64,000 bases of DNA from Ctena decussata (GCA_963989385.1 OZ022502.1:53561454-53625453); one strand, 5' to 3'; numbered from the stretch's first letter, positions 12,141 through 23,572 are shown. Notes: generated from the letters alone by a model not told the origin. Made by a program: numbers and translations.

Positions 12141-12338
12141 CAGTCAACTCCCGATATCTCGAATACTGATATCTCAAAATACCTTCTTGTATCAAAGAAT
12201 ATGTTTTCTATTCTTCTTTAACTCCTGTTATCTCAAACTACTGATATTCCAAAGTAAATTTTCTGGTACCAGAAAATTTACTTTGAGATATCAGTAGTTT
12301 GGGCTGAAATTTGACTTCGAGATATCTAGAGTTGACTG
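12141..12338 (+). mobile_element. Pogo-like MITE, copy 1
   Basis: The terminal inverted repeat is CAGTCAACTCCCGATATCTC against GAGATATCTAGAGTTGACTG, with TA on both sides (12139-12140 and 12339-12340). Internal ATCTCAAACTACTGATAT motifs pair with GATATCAGTAGTTTG. At 198 bp it is non-coding. A TA target plus CAG ends fits the pogo branch of Tc1/mariner (established family traits; assignment inferred). Confidence 0.85.
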
Positions 12339-12394
12339 TAGTAAATAAGATACTGATATACCTCAGGCATAGTTGCTGTTGAAGCCGGGAGGTA

Positions 12395-12599
12395 CAGTTG
12401 ACTCTCGTCATCTCAAACACTGATATCTCATATCAAAGAATATAGTTTGGGCACATTTTTTTCTATTTTCTTTACATTTCAACCCCTGTTATCTCAAACT
12501 ACTGTTATCTCAAAGTGAATTTTCTGGGACCAGAAAATTTACTTTGATATATCAATAGATTAAGACGAACTTCGACTTGGAGATATCGAGAGTTGTCTG
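12395..12599 (+). mobile_element. Pogo-like MITE, copy 2
   Basis: Same family as 12141-12338: CAGTTGACTCTCGTCATCTC start and GATATCGAGAGTTGTCTG end, TA at 12393-12394 and 12600-12601, 205 bp. It lies 56 bp from copy 1 in the same orientation. Confidence 0.85.
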
Positions 12600-12601
12600 T
12601 A

Positions 12602-13373
12602 TTTGAAAGGTTCAATAAAGAACTTGCAGTTACAGTACTAAATCATAGCTGCCCCGATTTCCAATACGAATGAAACGCATTTCACACCTTTGTCAACCAG
12701 TTTGTTTTCAATTCCATTAGTTATTAGGCTGAGCATAAATGATCTTTGGAGAGTCAATGATTCTGAAATAGGTTTCATACTATGTCACTAAAGGAATTGA
12801 TCATAAAGGACAAATTAGGGCTAGCTTAAGCACAATTGTCACTACACACATCCAAATTAAATAAACCTACCCTCACGGTGGGTAGGCATAACGGATTCTG
12901 GTTGTCCGAAAGTAGCGTTTATTGATTCTTGCCGTCCTTATTCGGGAGTCTAGACGTTTTGTCTTTTGCAAAAATAGTAAGTGCCTCATCAATAATATTT
13001 TTACTGCTTATAATCAAAGCTTTATGTGTTGTCATTGTTGTTGTTGCGTTGGTTCACGTAATCATATAATGATCAAAGTTGCTATTTCAGTTAATTTCTA
13101 TGTAAATGCCATCAGCAGTCCTTAGCTTAAGAGATCTGGACGTCAAATCGGTCCAGTGTGCAAAATCTCTACAATATTTATCGTCTGACCCCGTCCGTCC
13201 ATTCATCTATTATTTCTATTTTGGTGGACTCAAAAGAATTTAAGATAGTAAACTGGGGAGAAAAATGCAAAATAAATGGCACCGGCAATTTTTCGTCTTC
13301 GGCACTGGATCCAGTTTGTGGCAAACTTCAGCAAGCACCGGACTTAGACTATGACAAACGGCCACTTCCCGGT
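12602..13373. other. Unassigned DNA
   Basis: Only a small perfect hairpin (CCTACCC/GGGTAGG at about 12868-12888) stands out. No coding evidence. Confidence 0.4.
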
Positions 13374-13590
13374 TTAATAGAGGAGAGAGGGGGCAGGGGT
13401 GGCGGAAGCGGGGGAAAGGGTGTAGGAGACGGGGAAAAGGGTAGAGAGAAAGGGGGGCGTGAGAATGGCAAAAGAGGAGGGCACTATGGGAGAAGGAGAG
13501 AGAGGAAGAAAGAAGAGGAGGAGGGAGAAGGGAGGGAGATGGAAGAGGGAGGGAGCGGGAGAAGGGAGAGAAAGGGAAGGGTATCCCAAG
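13374..13590 (+). repeat. Purine-rich GGGAGAAGG-type low-complexity tract
   Basis: The strand is about 90% purine over some 215 bp, built from GGGA, GAGG and GAAG words. Translations of it (the longest frame of the window, 13158-13604, and two minus-strand frames) are biased Gly/Arg/Glu or Pro/Ser/Leu strings and not proteins I would call. Confidence 0.85.
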
Positions 13591-14853
13591 TATCCCCCTC
13601 ATAGGGCGTATTTCTAGAAGTGTGATACTTCTTTTCAAAATTTCAACTTGTCTGTGTTGTGCAGGTGTATCGCACGAGCCGAGTTCTGAAATATATTAAC
13701 GACCACATGTCGGAATGCACTGAGGGCTGTTTATGGACGACCTATAATCGTGTTTAAGACCTTTTTATGGGGGTGAGATATTGTCTGCGAGTGCATCAAA
13801 AGCAAGCATTCTTGCTCAATTGCACCAACGGCAAGAACACCAAAGACAAGAAAACTAACACCATTGGCACTTTGTTGCGCACGGAGTTGTTTTTCTAGCT
13901 TTTAGTATTATTGCCTTTGGTGCAATGCAGTATCTATTAGCAATAACTCTTGCCGTTGGTGCATTTAAAAACGGCCGGACAACCAGACAGCCGAATAATG
14001 ACTTTTATTCAGCCTGAGTCACGTCTTTCGTTTTCTTTCACGTCTGAAAGTTAGATCACTGTACTTGAGTCAACGACGTCCAGAATCCAATCTTACCCCT
14101 TACTTTGCAGAATGATAGTTTTTTGTAAGAATTTGAATGGAGGTGCAAACAGGGATACGACGATATTTAAAACATGTATCTTTGTATCAAGCTGCAATAT
14201 TTGATCACAAAAGTAAATTATTTTCTCAAAATGTTAATATTTTAGACGAGGCATAAACTCTTTCTAGTGACCCTTTGTTGGTTTTGATCTGAATAGCATT
14301 TAGAAACTTTCAAAACCAACCAAGTCATTACGTCGTTTCTGAAACTCACGTAGGTATCGTCAAAAGTGCCTCCTTGATTTCCATGACTTGTTTAAAACGA
14401 CCGGAAAACGAGACTACCAGAATCAACAAACGCTGCTTTCGGACAACCATTATCAACCGTGACCATACAGTGCCGATTTAAATGGCCGTGATCGATAATA
14501 ATAGTTAAATATGGCTCATATTTGCGAAGGTATAATAACTATTTTATTCGAAAATGAAGCAATCCTTCATATACACAAAAGTATTCACCCACGACATGAC
14601 CTTTAAGATCTACTATGACAAGTGCAGCTCAATGATGCCTCCAGGTTATAGCTGAATATGCAATAAAACACATGCACTTATTATTTATGATACATGTAAT
14701 AATTGAATATTAACCATAATGCGTTCTGTAAAATATGACGCATCATCCTAATGGGATCAGGAAGAAAATGCCACTCATCAAAAATGAAAGTGAATAATTT
14801 TTGTTGTTGCACCTTTGACGTACATGTATATATCTACCGGTACACTTACTGAT
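13591..14853. other. Unassigned DNA with a small inverted repeat
   Basis: TTGCACCAACGGCAAGA (about 13819) is mirrored by TCTTGCCGTTGGTGCA (about 13948), with weaker matches inside. It may be a worn foldback of about 150 bp. Nothing else recognised. Confidence 0.4.
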
Positions 14854-16096
14854 ATAGAGGATCTTACAAGAGTACAAATGCATTATTGAATTAATTAAAC
14901 GAGTTGGGGAAAATGATAAGATGCGAGGCTTTGCCGAGCATCTTATCGGTTTAATAAATTCAATAATACAGGAGCACAAAAGCAAGATTCTATTTTCATA
15001 TGACACTAAAATCGCATTTATAAGCGAATTTTGCACTACGAGGGTCATCCAAAAAGTTCTGTCACTGGCTTATATCTCGAAAACAAAAAGTGCTATTCAC
15101 CCAAAAATAAAAACCATTTAAAAACCCTGTTTTTTATCACATAGCTGTAAAAATCTGATTCTTGTATCAATGACATAACATTCACAATCTGCTTTAAAAG
15201 AAGGGTACCCTCACCATACTGGCAAATTAGTAGACGCAACTCCGGCAATAATTAATGAAGGGATGTCTTTTATCGCTGCCTGGTGCCTACGATATCCCAG
15301 GTGCTAATAAACACAACGAGAAAATCTCCAAGTGATTCTGTCATTTTTAAAGAGTTTACAGCATTTCGTAACCTCAACTTTATTCAAACAACGCCATAGG
15401 AAAATCGACCAGGTCATGTTCTAAGTTCAAAAGCTTCATTAACGTATAATATTTCAAATTCTTCAGCATATCTTTACTGCAGTAGATCATGATAATGTGT
15501 TCTCAATCAAAATTTCAGAAAAGATCCCTAAAATGAAGGCACAGTGGGTCCTTGAAAATCACGTGACTGTGTATTTCAATATATTTCATATATCAATATT
15601 TTGCATCGCATATAATAGACAGAAGTCGCTGATTTTTATGTAGTGTCCCACAAAATGCAACAAATAGCAACCCTGAAAATTTCAGAATCCTGCGATATGT
15701 GACTGACGAGATATGCAGCATGAAGCAAGCCAGCAGAAAAACAAAAATCGTGAAAATAGGCCAGTGTCAAATATAAGGTCTGTATCTGAGCTTATAACTA
15801 AACCAGATGGCATGTTTTCACTATTTACCTGACATCAGTATAAAGATAAGAGATTGTTCTTTTGATTGTTGCAAACCATGGTAAGCTATCACGTCTGTGA
15901 GCAAAGTTATGAGTCCAGTGACAGAACTTTTTGGATGATCCTCGTAAAACGTCAGGATTTCACCATTAGAAAACGCGACGTTTTAATGGACGTCAACGTA
16001 TAACGTTACGACGTTATTTGCACATTTAATCCACTAGTGGATTAACGTTTTTAATGCATGGCTTTATTACACTCTCATATGCGACGTCATATGATA
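14854..16096 (-). mobile_element. Family B foldback, copy 4 (reverse), split by a TA-flanked element
   Basis: The left part (14854-15038) and right part (15945-16096) rejoin to give a normal reverse-orientation family B copy. TTGCAC before the insert and TAAAACGTCA after it restore the TTGCACTAAAACGTCA seen in the other copies. The outer end is GCGACGTCATATGATAAA. Confidence 0.85.
15039..15944. mobile_element. TA-flanked mariner-type non-autonomous element, 906 bp
   Basis: The terminal inverted repeats are about 30 bp: CGAGGGTCATCCAAAAAGTT at the left and its complement, with one change, at the right, both running on into CTGTCACTGG. TA flanks it at 15037-15038 and 15945-15946, and removing the element plus one TA restores the family B target. 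I see no transposase frame on either strand. The ends resemble mariner-type termini; the superfamily call is inferred from TIR and TA. Confidence 0.9.
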
Positions 16097-16418
16097 AAAT
16101 ATGATTTAAGGTTGGAAATCTATATAAAATATACCAGCATGATAAAGAATAACACACTCATAATGCCCATTCTCCTTTGGTCTCGAACGGTGGTCTAATG
16201 TATTGTTATAATTTCACAACTCCGAAAGCTCGCAAAGTATAATAGTAGGCACTGGTAATCTATACTTAAATGTGGAAGGGTACATTATCCGCGACACATT
16301 GAAAGAAAGCTGAGCTCATCCTAAGACCGGTCTGTACATATGTATAGCACAGTCAGAACATGCATAAATCGCTCGGCGTAACAGAATCTATGATCGGGAT
16401 GAGGCCGAGTCAAGTAAT
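16097..16418. other. Unassigned DNA
   Basis: Nothing recognised. Confidence 0.4.
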
Positions 16419-17313
16419 TCTCACCCATCGGACAAGAATATCCCTTTCTAGATGTGTCTGAGATTTTTCTTTCTCGGCCTGCTATCTCAGCCTAGGCTCT
16501 GAAAGCTGTCTCAAAATGCCAATCATTACCAAATAGTACAGCCCAATTAATTACACACTTAAATTAACAAATCAACTTGCTGCTGCCTGGCATGTAAATT
16601 GCATGCAAAATGAAATTGACAGCCAGTGATGTGCTTGAGGTGTCACTGTAGATTTCTTATTAGCTGCCAGTCATGAAATATGCATGCACAAGGTGAAATA
16701 AACACACATGTCAGACCACACATGGCACGCCTCGCATTAGACTAAATAATCTGAAAACTAGCCTGAGATTTCCTTGTCTCGGCCTAAACCCCATCATAGA
16801 TTCTATTAATCTCAGGATTGTTTTCAGATTATTTAGTCTTATGCGCGGCTTGCCGAGCATAAGACTTAAATGGTCTGAAAACGAGCCTGAAATGTCCTGG
16901 TCGAGGCTTCAACCCATCATTGATTGTTTTCCTCACCCATTAGATTTTATAGAACAGGATATGCTTCTTGTTAAGGTCTTTATTTAAAGTTTCAAGCTAT
17001 TTTTTCTATTAAAAGTTATGTCCTGTTAATACATCTTGAATAAGCTTTACATGACTGGCATCTACTCAGAAATCTACAGTGAAAGTTCATGCACATTACT
17101 GGCTGTCAATTTCATATTCTGCATGCAATTTACGTGTACACGACAGATAGCATGTGGATTTGTTGAAATTAAGTGTGCAACGTGGTTGGTCTGTACTTTA
17201 TAGCAATGACCGACATTTTGAGACAGCTTTCTATGCCTAGTATGAGACAGCCGGTCGAGAAACAAATCTCAGGCAGCTCTAGAAAGCGAAAATGTTCTGC
17301 ATTGGGTGAGAGA
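16419..17313. mobile_element. Large imperfect inverted repeat with central hairpin (foldback element)
   Basis: The left arm (about 16419-16676) and right arm (about 17053-17313) are mutual reverse complements at roughly 75%. Shared words include GAAAGCTGTCTCAAAATG, GTAAATTGCATGCA, GAAATTGACAGCCAGT and CACTGTAGATTTCT. The middle has two direct copies of a TCTGAAAACKAGCCTGA segment and a hairpin at 16826-16880 with the tip GCGCGGCTTGCCGAGC. Short frames at 17074-17445 lie in the right arm. Confidence 0.75.
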
Positions 17314-17474
17314 ACAATAGTTAAAGCTAGCGAAAATGCGCATTCCATGGCGTACCACATAAGCTTATTGTGTTTTATTTTTGTACGTATAGTCAATGCC
17401 ACATATTTTAAGGCTTGTTCGTCACTGAACCTGCCCATGCTTTAGGATTTTTTTTTTTGCTTTAAGGTGTTGGA

Positions 17475-17685
17475 GCCCCGGGGTTTAGCTCAGTGGGTAA
17501 AGCGCTGACCTGCTGATCTAGCGGTCCTGCGATATATTCCTGGAGGCGGAAATCTTTTCGATCGTAAACGTTGTTCCATTGCACATAGCTTTTTTAAAAT
17601 CATTCCCCCTCCTCCCCAACCTCCTGATATGACTGAAATACTGTTGAAAATGTCATGAAATGGCAATTCATCCATCCATCTATTT
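17475..17685 (+). mobile_element. tRNA-derived SINE, family S1, copy 1
   Basis: The head CCCCGGGGTTTAGCTCAGTG has a good pol III A box (TAGCTCAGTGGG); the B box region is worn. The body has CTGGAGGCGGAAATC and TTCCATTGCACATAG, then the 3' domain TGACTGAAATACTGTTGAAA and a TCATCCATCCATC tail. Copies with the same body lie at 32165 (reverse) and 40466. The tail resembles that of V-SINE-type molluscan SINEs (family comparison from memory, not tested). Confidence 0.75.
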
Positions 17686-17840
17686 TAAAGTGTTAATCTC
17701 GTGATATGGTAAACGATATTAACTATGTTAGTGCTATTAAATCATATGACCCATCTATCAAAGTCTTCGGCAGGGCATGAAATGAGCGAACATGTTATTA
17801 TCAGTTTAATTGTGCGTCTAGTTGTAAATCACAATGACTT
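17686..17840. other. Spacer before RT relic
   Basis: Nothing recognised. Confidence 0.35.
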
Positions 17841-17849
17841 GACCTTCTG

Positions 17850-18560
17850 AAAAAGGTTTCAAGGTTTGCCAAAAGATTTGTGAGACTCTGACGTTTCTTC
17901 TGGACATTATTTACCTAAAATTTGGCTCTAAGTTATACAGACAAATATTAGGTGTTCCGACGGCACTAACTGTGCTCACCTTGTAGCAGATTTGCTTTTA
18001 TTTTACTATCAAAAATCTTCAATATGTCTCTTTTTATTGAAGTTTTTTTCAATGCTCTGTCTAGGCCGATGATCTATTAAACACTGACAGTACCTACCTC
18101 AAATAAAAAAGACGGTATGGATGGTCAATGAAATTCATCCATCAGAATTTCAGTTAAATAAAGCAAACTCTTCTGATACCGAGGCCCAATTTCTTGATTT
18201 ACATTTTACCATTTTAGATGGTATTGTTTCCGCAAAAATCCATGATAAACGTAATCTCTTTTATGTTGATTTTTATCTTCATTTGGAGATAGTCCTCTTA
18301 CTACACCTTATGTACTTTATACATCTTATTTCATTCGGTTTGCTAGGATGTTTGGTCATGTTGTTGACTAACACCCGTAATAAAATTTTACAGCAAGCGT
18401 CTCAACAAGGCAACATGTAAAGTTTTTTTTACCAAATTTTATTGACACCACTATGTCCTGGTATCTAACCATAATACGGAGCTAAAATCTCCTCAAACAA
18501 GGCCTATCCGAATCGGAGTTTATGCTAATTTAGTGTATAAATTAAAAGCTGACCTCTTGG
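17850..18560 (+). pseudogene. Reverse transcriptase fragment of a retroelement
   Basis: Translation in three alternating frames gives ordered RT-like blocks. CQKICETLTFLLDIIYLKFG and KLYRQILGVP (17864-17958) come first. GTNCAHLVADLL (from 17962) is next, then ADDLLNTD, the catalytic-motif region with the preceding aromatic residue replaced by a stop (18065). IHPSEFQLNKANSSDTEA and FLDLHFTI follow (18133-18215), then GDSPLTTPYVLYT and FIRFARMFGHV (from 18285), and a worn C-terminal block reaching LVYKLKA near 18550. The order and words match a retroelement RT lineage common in cnidarian, fish and molluscan genomes, but I cannot place it firmly (Penelope-like or LINE). There are several frameshifts and stops, so it is dead. 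The 99-codon frame at 18121-18420 is its longest surviving piece. No endonuclease, upstream RT fingers or element ends were found. Confidence 0.75.
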
Positions 18561-18969
18561 CCTTTTATTTGTCTTGTATTGCTTTGTTTGCTGTCTTATA
18601 TTTTTAATTTCTCATTTGATCTTATGGCAGACTGTGATAAGCAACTGTATCGGTTCCTCATCGTTGCCTTCTTTGTTTATTATGAATGGTGATTTTATAA
18701 ATTATTTTATAAAAAAAGCAATATATATTTGAGCTTCGCGCTCGTGCTAAATCCACTTCATAATTGACCTTCTACCGGCAACAAATCACTCCGAGCAAGA
18801 ATCTATATCTTAACTCAAAGTATACAAAAAGGGCATTATTGACACTGAATTTTCCTGAGTAGATAACCAGAGACTAAATATTAAAGTAGAGGGCGTTGAT
18901 GAAGTAGAAGTGTAACACACATACAGAGGGAGAGTTGATAAATGATAAAGCAAAACTGTAACAGAGAGT

Positions 18970-18973
<4 letters not shown>
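18561..18973. other. Unassigned A+T-rich DNA
   Basis: It may include the eroded 3' end of the RT element; no terminus is visible. Confidence 0.35.

Positions 18974-19007
<34 letters not shown>
18974..19007 (+). repeat. GA dinucleotide microsatellite
   Basis: About 17 uninterrupted GA repeats. The Ser-Leu runs in minus-strand frames here are artefacts of it. Confidence 0.97.
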
Positions 19008-19010
<3 letters not shown>

Positions 19011-19149
19011 AAATGTGATTTTTACCAGATGAAAAGACGTATGTGATGGAACCGGTATCCAATGAATATATATCCCTTTCGCAAGTCTTGTCTCTTGCAA
19101 TAATTCTTGCCACAGATATTTCACCCCTGATTAACAATTAATATACAAG

Positions 19150-19281
19150 GGCAGTAACGAAACGGAAAAGATATGTTACGAAGAAAAAAAGATTCCTAGT
19201 TACCAAACGACTTGGTCAACAGGTCGTTTAGTAACTATGACTCTTTTTCGTTTTGTAACAGCTTTTTTCGTTTCGTAACAT
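19150..19281. repeat. Foldback hairpin with GTTACGAAAC arms
   Basis: The left arm (GTAACGAAACGGAAAAG, TGTTACGAAG, AGTTACCAAACGAC) is mirrored by the right arm (GTCGTTTAGTAACT, TTTTGTAACA, TTCGTTTCGTAAC). The stems are about 55 nt with a loop of only about 10 nt. It is probably a small MITE; no copy elsewhere in the window. Confidence 0.7.
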
Positions 19282-19344
19282 CCTTGCAACATAGTTAACC
19301 AGGTGTGTATTTGGCAAGAAGTTCAAAGTATTGTTTACTTGTGC

Positions 19345-19688
19345 TTATCATATGACGTCGCTTCTGAGAGTGTAATAAAGCCATGCATTAAAAAACGATA
19401 ATCCACTAGTGGATTAAATATGCAAATTACGTCGTAACGTTATGCGTTGACGTCCATAAAACGTAGTGTTTTCTAATGGCGAAATCGTGACGTTTTAGTG
19501 CAAAATTTGCGAATAAAATGCGATTCATATGATAAATAGAATCTTGCATTCATGCTCCTGTATTACTGAATTTATTAAACTCGTTGGTGAAAACATTAAG
19601 ATGCTCGGCAGAGCCTCGCATCTTATCTTTTTCCCCAACTCGTTTAATAAATTCAACAATACATGAGCACTCATGCAAGATCCTCTAT
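19345..19688 (+). mobile_element. Family B foldback, copy 5
   Basis: A full-length copy from TTATCATATGACGTCGC to CAAGATCCTCTAT. It lacks about 10 bp between AAAATGCGATT and CATATGATAAATAG. Its hairpin tip reads GCTCGGCAGAGCCTCGC. Confidence 0.85.
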
Positions 19689-19965
19689 ATCTATATGCAG
19701 TTCAATCACACGATAAGCAAGAGACAGTTACATTAACAACAATTCCATGGAATAATACGTCGCAGTTGGTTTGCACAGATATATGAGTCTGCTCATGTGT
19801 GAATAGATGGGAAGAATGACAATGCATTCCTCACATTGTCATTTTCAAGAAAAATTGTCACGTTGACATGCCAACCTTCAAATAAGCTCCCCTAGCACTA
19901 AATAACTACATTATCTATTAAATTTGGTCAAAATCTGCCAATAGATTAAAGGGACATTCAACATG

Positions 19966-20400
19966 CAAAGTTTTCTGTGACCCTGAAATGAGATCAAGGT
20001 CACCAAAATTTAATCCTATCTTAACCTTGTCTTAAGATGTATCCATGCAAGTTTATTGAATAGTAAGATTGTCCAAATATTTTATACATGCGAGTTTTGT
20101 GGAAATCTTTTTATGGATTCAACGCTAAAGTCGACGTAAAGCCGAGATGGACATAAACTCATCTTATGAGCTTGAAAATGGGCACAGGATTACCAAAAAC
20201 TTGATAAACTCTTCAGATCACTCCACTGAAATATTCATTCCAGATTATGGAATCGAGCCACTGTTTCAAGACAGAGATGGGTGTTGCGTAAGGGTCGACG
20301 TCAAGTATGAACAGATGGGCTTAAGTCATCCTACGACCTTGAAAATAGAATTAAGGTCACAAAATTTAAGGATAAATATGGGGGAAAATCAGCTTCTCTG
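19966..20400 (+). repeat. GGTCA-type repeat (calcium-clam-style GACCTTGAAAAT repeat), block 1
   Basis: It contains GATCAAGGTCACCAAAA, CTATCTTAACCTTG, TATCCATGCAAGTTT and again GACCTTGAAAATAG with AAGGTCACAAAA near 20336. It is the same family as 30640-32110. The 84-codon frame at 20147 is inside it and not a gene. Confidence 0.6.
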
Positions 20401-20988
20401 AAGCTATACCGGGGGCAAAGCTGAAACTTTTCGGAAATTTTCTTAACATTTGCGACTACGAAATATAGTTTTATTTTCATTGCTCAAGTAATTTTTTGTT
20501 ATGGCAACTTAACGCTGTCAGTGATTTTTAATGTGAATGCAGAAAAATGGCCTTTCATTTGCAAATATTTTAATAAAACTTCTACAGAAAGGTGCCTTGC
20601 GTAGTCTTCTAAATAACGTTTGAATTTTTTTGCAAACCTTTCAATTTCGTTGGTTGTCATAGCAAACTAAAGAATTAAACTGGGAAAGTAAACTGAAAGT
20701 CTCGGAAACTATAGGGCAGATAATGTTGAAACATTTATTTCTACAGAAAGGTCAACTTTGCTTCCTCACCCAAACAGGTTTGGATTAGCTTAGGTCTTGG
20801 TCTCAGTTGAGCGATATTGGATCACTTTCCTCTGGTTTAATATCAACTAGTCGGGCATTGAACCCGAAACTTCTTGCTTCATACTGTCGTGCAGAAGAGA
20901 ACAGAATTACTACGCGTAGATTTGGTTAAAGGAATAGTTACATGTCACTGAAAACTGAGCCGCAGTGGCACAGAGAAAGAGTCTTAGT
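20401..20988. other. Unassigned DNA
   Basis: Nothing recognised except an isolated GAGCCGCAGTGGCACAG at 20957, which may be a worn end of a family A MITE. Confidence 0.4.
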
Positions 20989-21220
20989 GAGCCGCGACGG
21001 GAAACCAACAATGTGGTTGTGGGCCCAGCGCCGACTCAGATCAGCCTGGGCATCCGCCCAGTCCGACCAGGCTCTCCGCTCAACGCTTATAGGGTAACTA
21101 GGGGTCTAAGCTTCCTCCATGCGGACAGCGAAGAATCTGATCAGACTTGGCGGATGCCCAGGCTGATCTGAGTCTGCGCTGGGCGCACAACCACAATACT
21201 GGTTTTCTTGCGCGCGGCTC
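20989..21220 (-). mobile_element. Foldback MITE, family A, copy 3
   Basis: It starts GAGCCGCGACGGGAA and ends TTGCGCGCGGCTC, with a reversed middle (GGTCTAAGCTTCCTCC). The two arms are worn relative to other copies (ACAATACTGG for ACATTGTTGG). No clear target duplication. Confidence 0.85.
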
Positions 21221-21559
21221 AATTATGAGACCCACAAATATTGCGTCTAGCACCCTCTTAAGGTGAAGGGTTACACCATTTTTTCGTCATTGTTGCAAAG
21301 GGGGTCACTTTTTTCTGACAAACAGAATATAATCTTCTGTTACAGGAAAGTATTTGATGAAACTGATGTTTCACAATGTCGCATTGACGCGAAGTAGGAA
21401 GACAGAACGTTTAAGCAAAATCAGACTGTTAAAAAAGAAAGAGTCTAACAAAGATTTTAACATTCGACATCAAACTTTTAACACAGTGAATTATCAATAT
21501 GTTAAGTTTTACGCTTGTCCCTTTTGTTTCAAAGGGTAACAACATTTGCGACTTCCTGT

Positions 21560-21725
21560 TTAATTCCCATGGCTGAAATAGCTAACCAAAATCGGGTTAA
21601 CTCTTAAAGGAAAGAATTTACTTCTGTTGGAGCAAATTCTTTCCTTTAAGAGTTGACCCTTATATACAAAGGAGGCAAAAATGAAAATAACACAGTTGCT
21701 TCCCCTGAAATTTAACCCATTCGCC
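21560..21725 (+). repeat. Interspersed repeat family F, copy 1
   Basis: TTAACTCTTAAAGGAAAGAA is mirrored by TTCTTTCCTTTAAGAGTTGA (hairpin of about 70 bp). GGAGGCAAAAATGAAAATAA and TTGCTTCCCCTGAAATTTAA follow. Related stretches occur at 24180-24545, 34610-34740 and 48600-48720. Class unknown. Confidence 0.5.
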
Positions 21726-22594
21726 TTAAGTTGTTCCAGTATTCAATGTAACTACGGTACCAGAAAAACGCAGCTTCATCTATTATTACCGGATGATAAA
21801 ATAATTCATTGTCGTGACTGACAATTAATGGTTGGTTGCTAGTTGGCAAACCGCAATTAATTGAGAAATTAACAACAACTGAAGAAATAAACACAAACCT
21901 GCAACTATCACAAAGAGAATGCACAAAATCCGTTTCATTTTGCTCCACTAGAACGATCCTGTGGTTCCACAACAATTAAAGCCGCACTGTGGTTCGAAAC
22001 AAAGAAACCTCAAATGTTACAATTTCAAGTTTTATATCACGTGACAAGACAATTTGACAAACGACGGAAATTTAAGTCACTTTTGTTAATATTTTTGGAA
22101 AATAATTATGTGACCAGAATAAACAATGTACAAATTAAAGTACTAATTAGAACACGCTTATTAAGGTGCAAATTACAAAATTCACTGCAACGCTGTTTGC
22201 CTAAATTTTGTTTCCGCAATAATTTATTTATCTTTCTTCTAGTTTTTCTTTCTTTTTAAAATATTGTCCGAAAATTGAAAATAACTATAAACAAAATTCC
22301 ACAGAAGAAACTTTCCTTGTTCTTGTACCACCGTCTGACACGTAAGAACAACCAATCATATTTTACAATTATTACACCTAATGAAGCAGCTCGGTGATTT
22401 TATTAGCATATCAAATACAGATATACAGGTCATATATATGTTTTTATGTCCTACAATTGACCTGTCTCCCTGTATTTTAATGTTAGGACACATATATTTT
22501 CTGTTCTATTCTTTTTTTTTTTTAAAAGTCGCCACGTCTGAATTTTGTCAATTGCGATTGCTCAGTGTGGAGATCTTGCCTAATAGTCAAACTT
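21726..22594. other. Unassigned A+T-rich DNA
   Basis: Small frames only (21712-21975 minus, 22014-22259 plus, 22381-22662 plus), none with a domain I recognise. Confidence 0.4.
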
Positions 22595-22660
22595 TGCTGA
22601 CCCTGATCAGACTGCTCCTCAGGAGCAGTCTGATCTGTGTCAGCATTGTTTCAAGGTTCT
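22595..22660. repeat. GATCAGACTGC palindrome repeat, family G, copy 1
   Basis: GATCAGACTGCTCCT is mirrored around TCAGGA, followed by GTGTCAGCATTGTTTC. Similar units occur at 28020, 28310 and 42050. Confidence 0.65.
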
Positions 22661-22938
22661 GAAATGTCTGTCCCAATACTTAGAACTTTTGCAATACATG
22701 TACATGTGCTGTCAGTAGAAAAATGTCAGTATCTTTACCAGCGCAAAAACTCCTAACTCAGGTAAATCTGTTATTAATATATGTCAACATGCTTTTTCTT
22801 AAATGTAATGCAAAACTCTTGTTGTAAATACCATTGTGAACAAAAACAACAAAAATAAACAGTTCAGTTACTATTTTCGGTATGCTCAAGGATGACTTCA
22901 GATTCTGACTCATCCATGCAAAAAAATAGGCAGATATT

Positions 22939-23163
22939 GAGCCGCGACACGAGAAAACCATCAAAGTGGTTGTGCGCCCAGCGCAGACTCAGATCAGCCT
23001 GGGTCTGATCAGAGTCTTCGCTGTCCGCATGGAGCTAGCTTAGATCCTTACCTACCCTTTTAGCGCACACCAAAGACTCTGATTAGACTGAGCGAATGCC
23101 TAGGCTGACTTTAGTCTGCGCTGGGTGCACAACCACTTTGTTGGTTTTCTCGTGTCGCGGCTC
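22939..23163 (+). mobile_element. Foldback MITE, family A, copy 4
   Basis: It has canonical ends (GAGCCGCGACACGAG and complement) and a forward middle (GGAGCTAGCTTAGATCC). A short internal deletion follows CAGCCTGGG. A/T-only ATATT-like sequence lies on both sides. Confidence 0.9.
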
Positions 23164-23572
23164 ATATATTTACATGTATTGCACAAGAGAGGAAATGCAA
23201 AATGACCAGAATATTTATTAAATTTTCATTCATGAGCTGACAGTTTTAAGCCAAACATCTCAAAAAATTATGTCATAATTTAATTCTAATATATCCTAGT
23301 ACCCAATTTGCATATATCCTTGCCACACTTCCATAACCAGCACTCCGGAAAACACGTATCTGGCATTAACATTTTAAATGACAGAACTTTGGAAAGTTTA
23401 TTCGTGTTCACCCATAGGCTGAGACAGGGAATGGTCATACCTTTCATCTTGTTTCTTTGAAATAAAAATACAGTTTGTATATGCATATAACACGGAATTC
23501 AGCTACTAAAGAATGAGTTTCTGTGGAAATCTGAAGTTCCTCTTTAAAACAAATCAGTTTGTTATGTCATTG
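23164..23572. other. Unassigned DNA
   Basis: Nothing recognised. Confidence 0.35.

Noticed and set aside
12868..12888. Hairpin as a transcription terminator
   Set aside because: A bacterial-type terminator makes no sense in this eukaryotic context; it is a short chance palindrome.
13158..13604. Longest open frame, Gly/Arg/Glu-rich
   Set aside because: The coding signal is the purine-rich tract at 13374-13590. The opposite strand is open too (132 codons), and the upstream part has no domain.
18810..19137. Ser/Leu-rich minus-strand frames
   Set aside because: They are produced by the GA microsatellite at 18974-19007.
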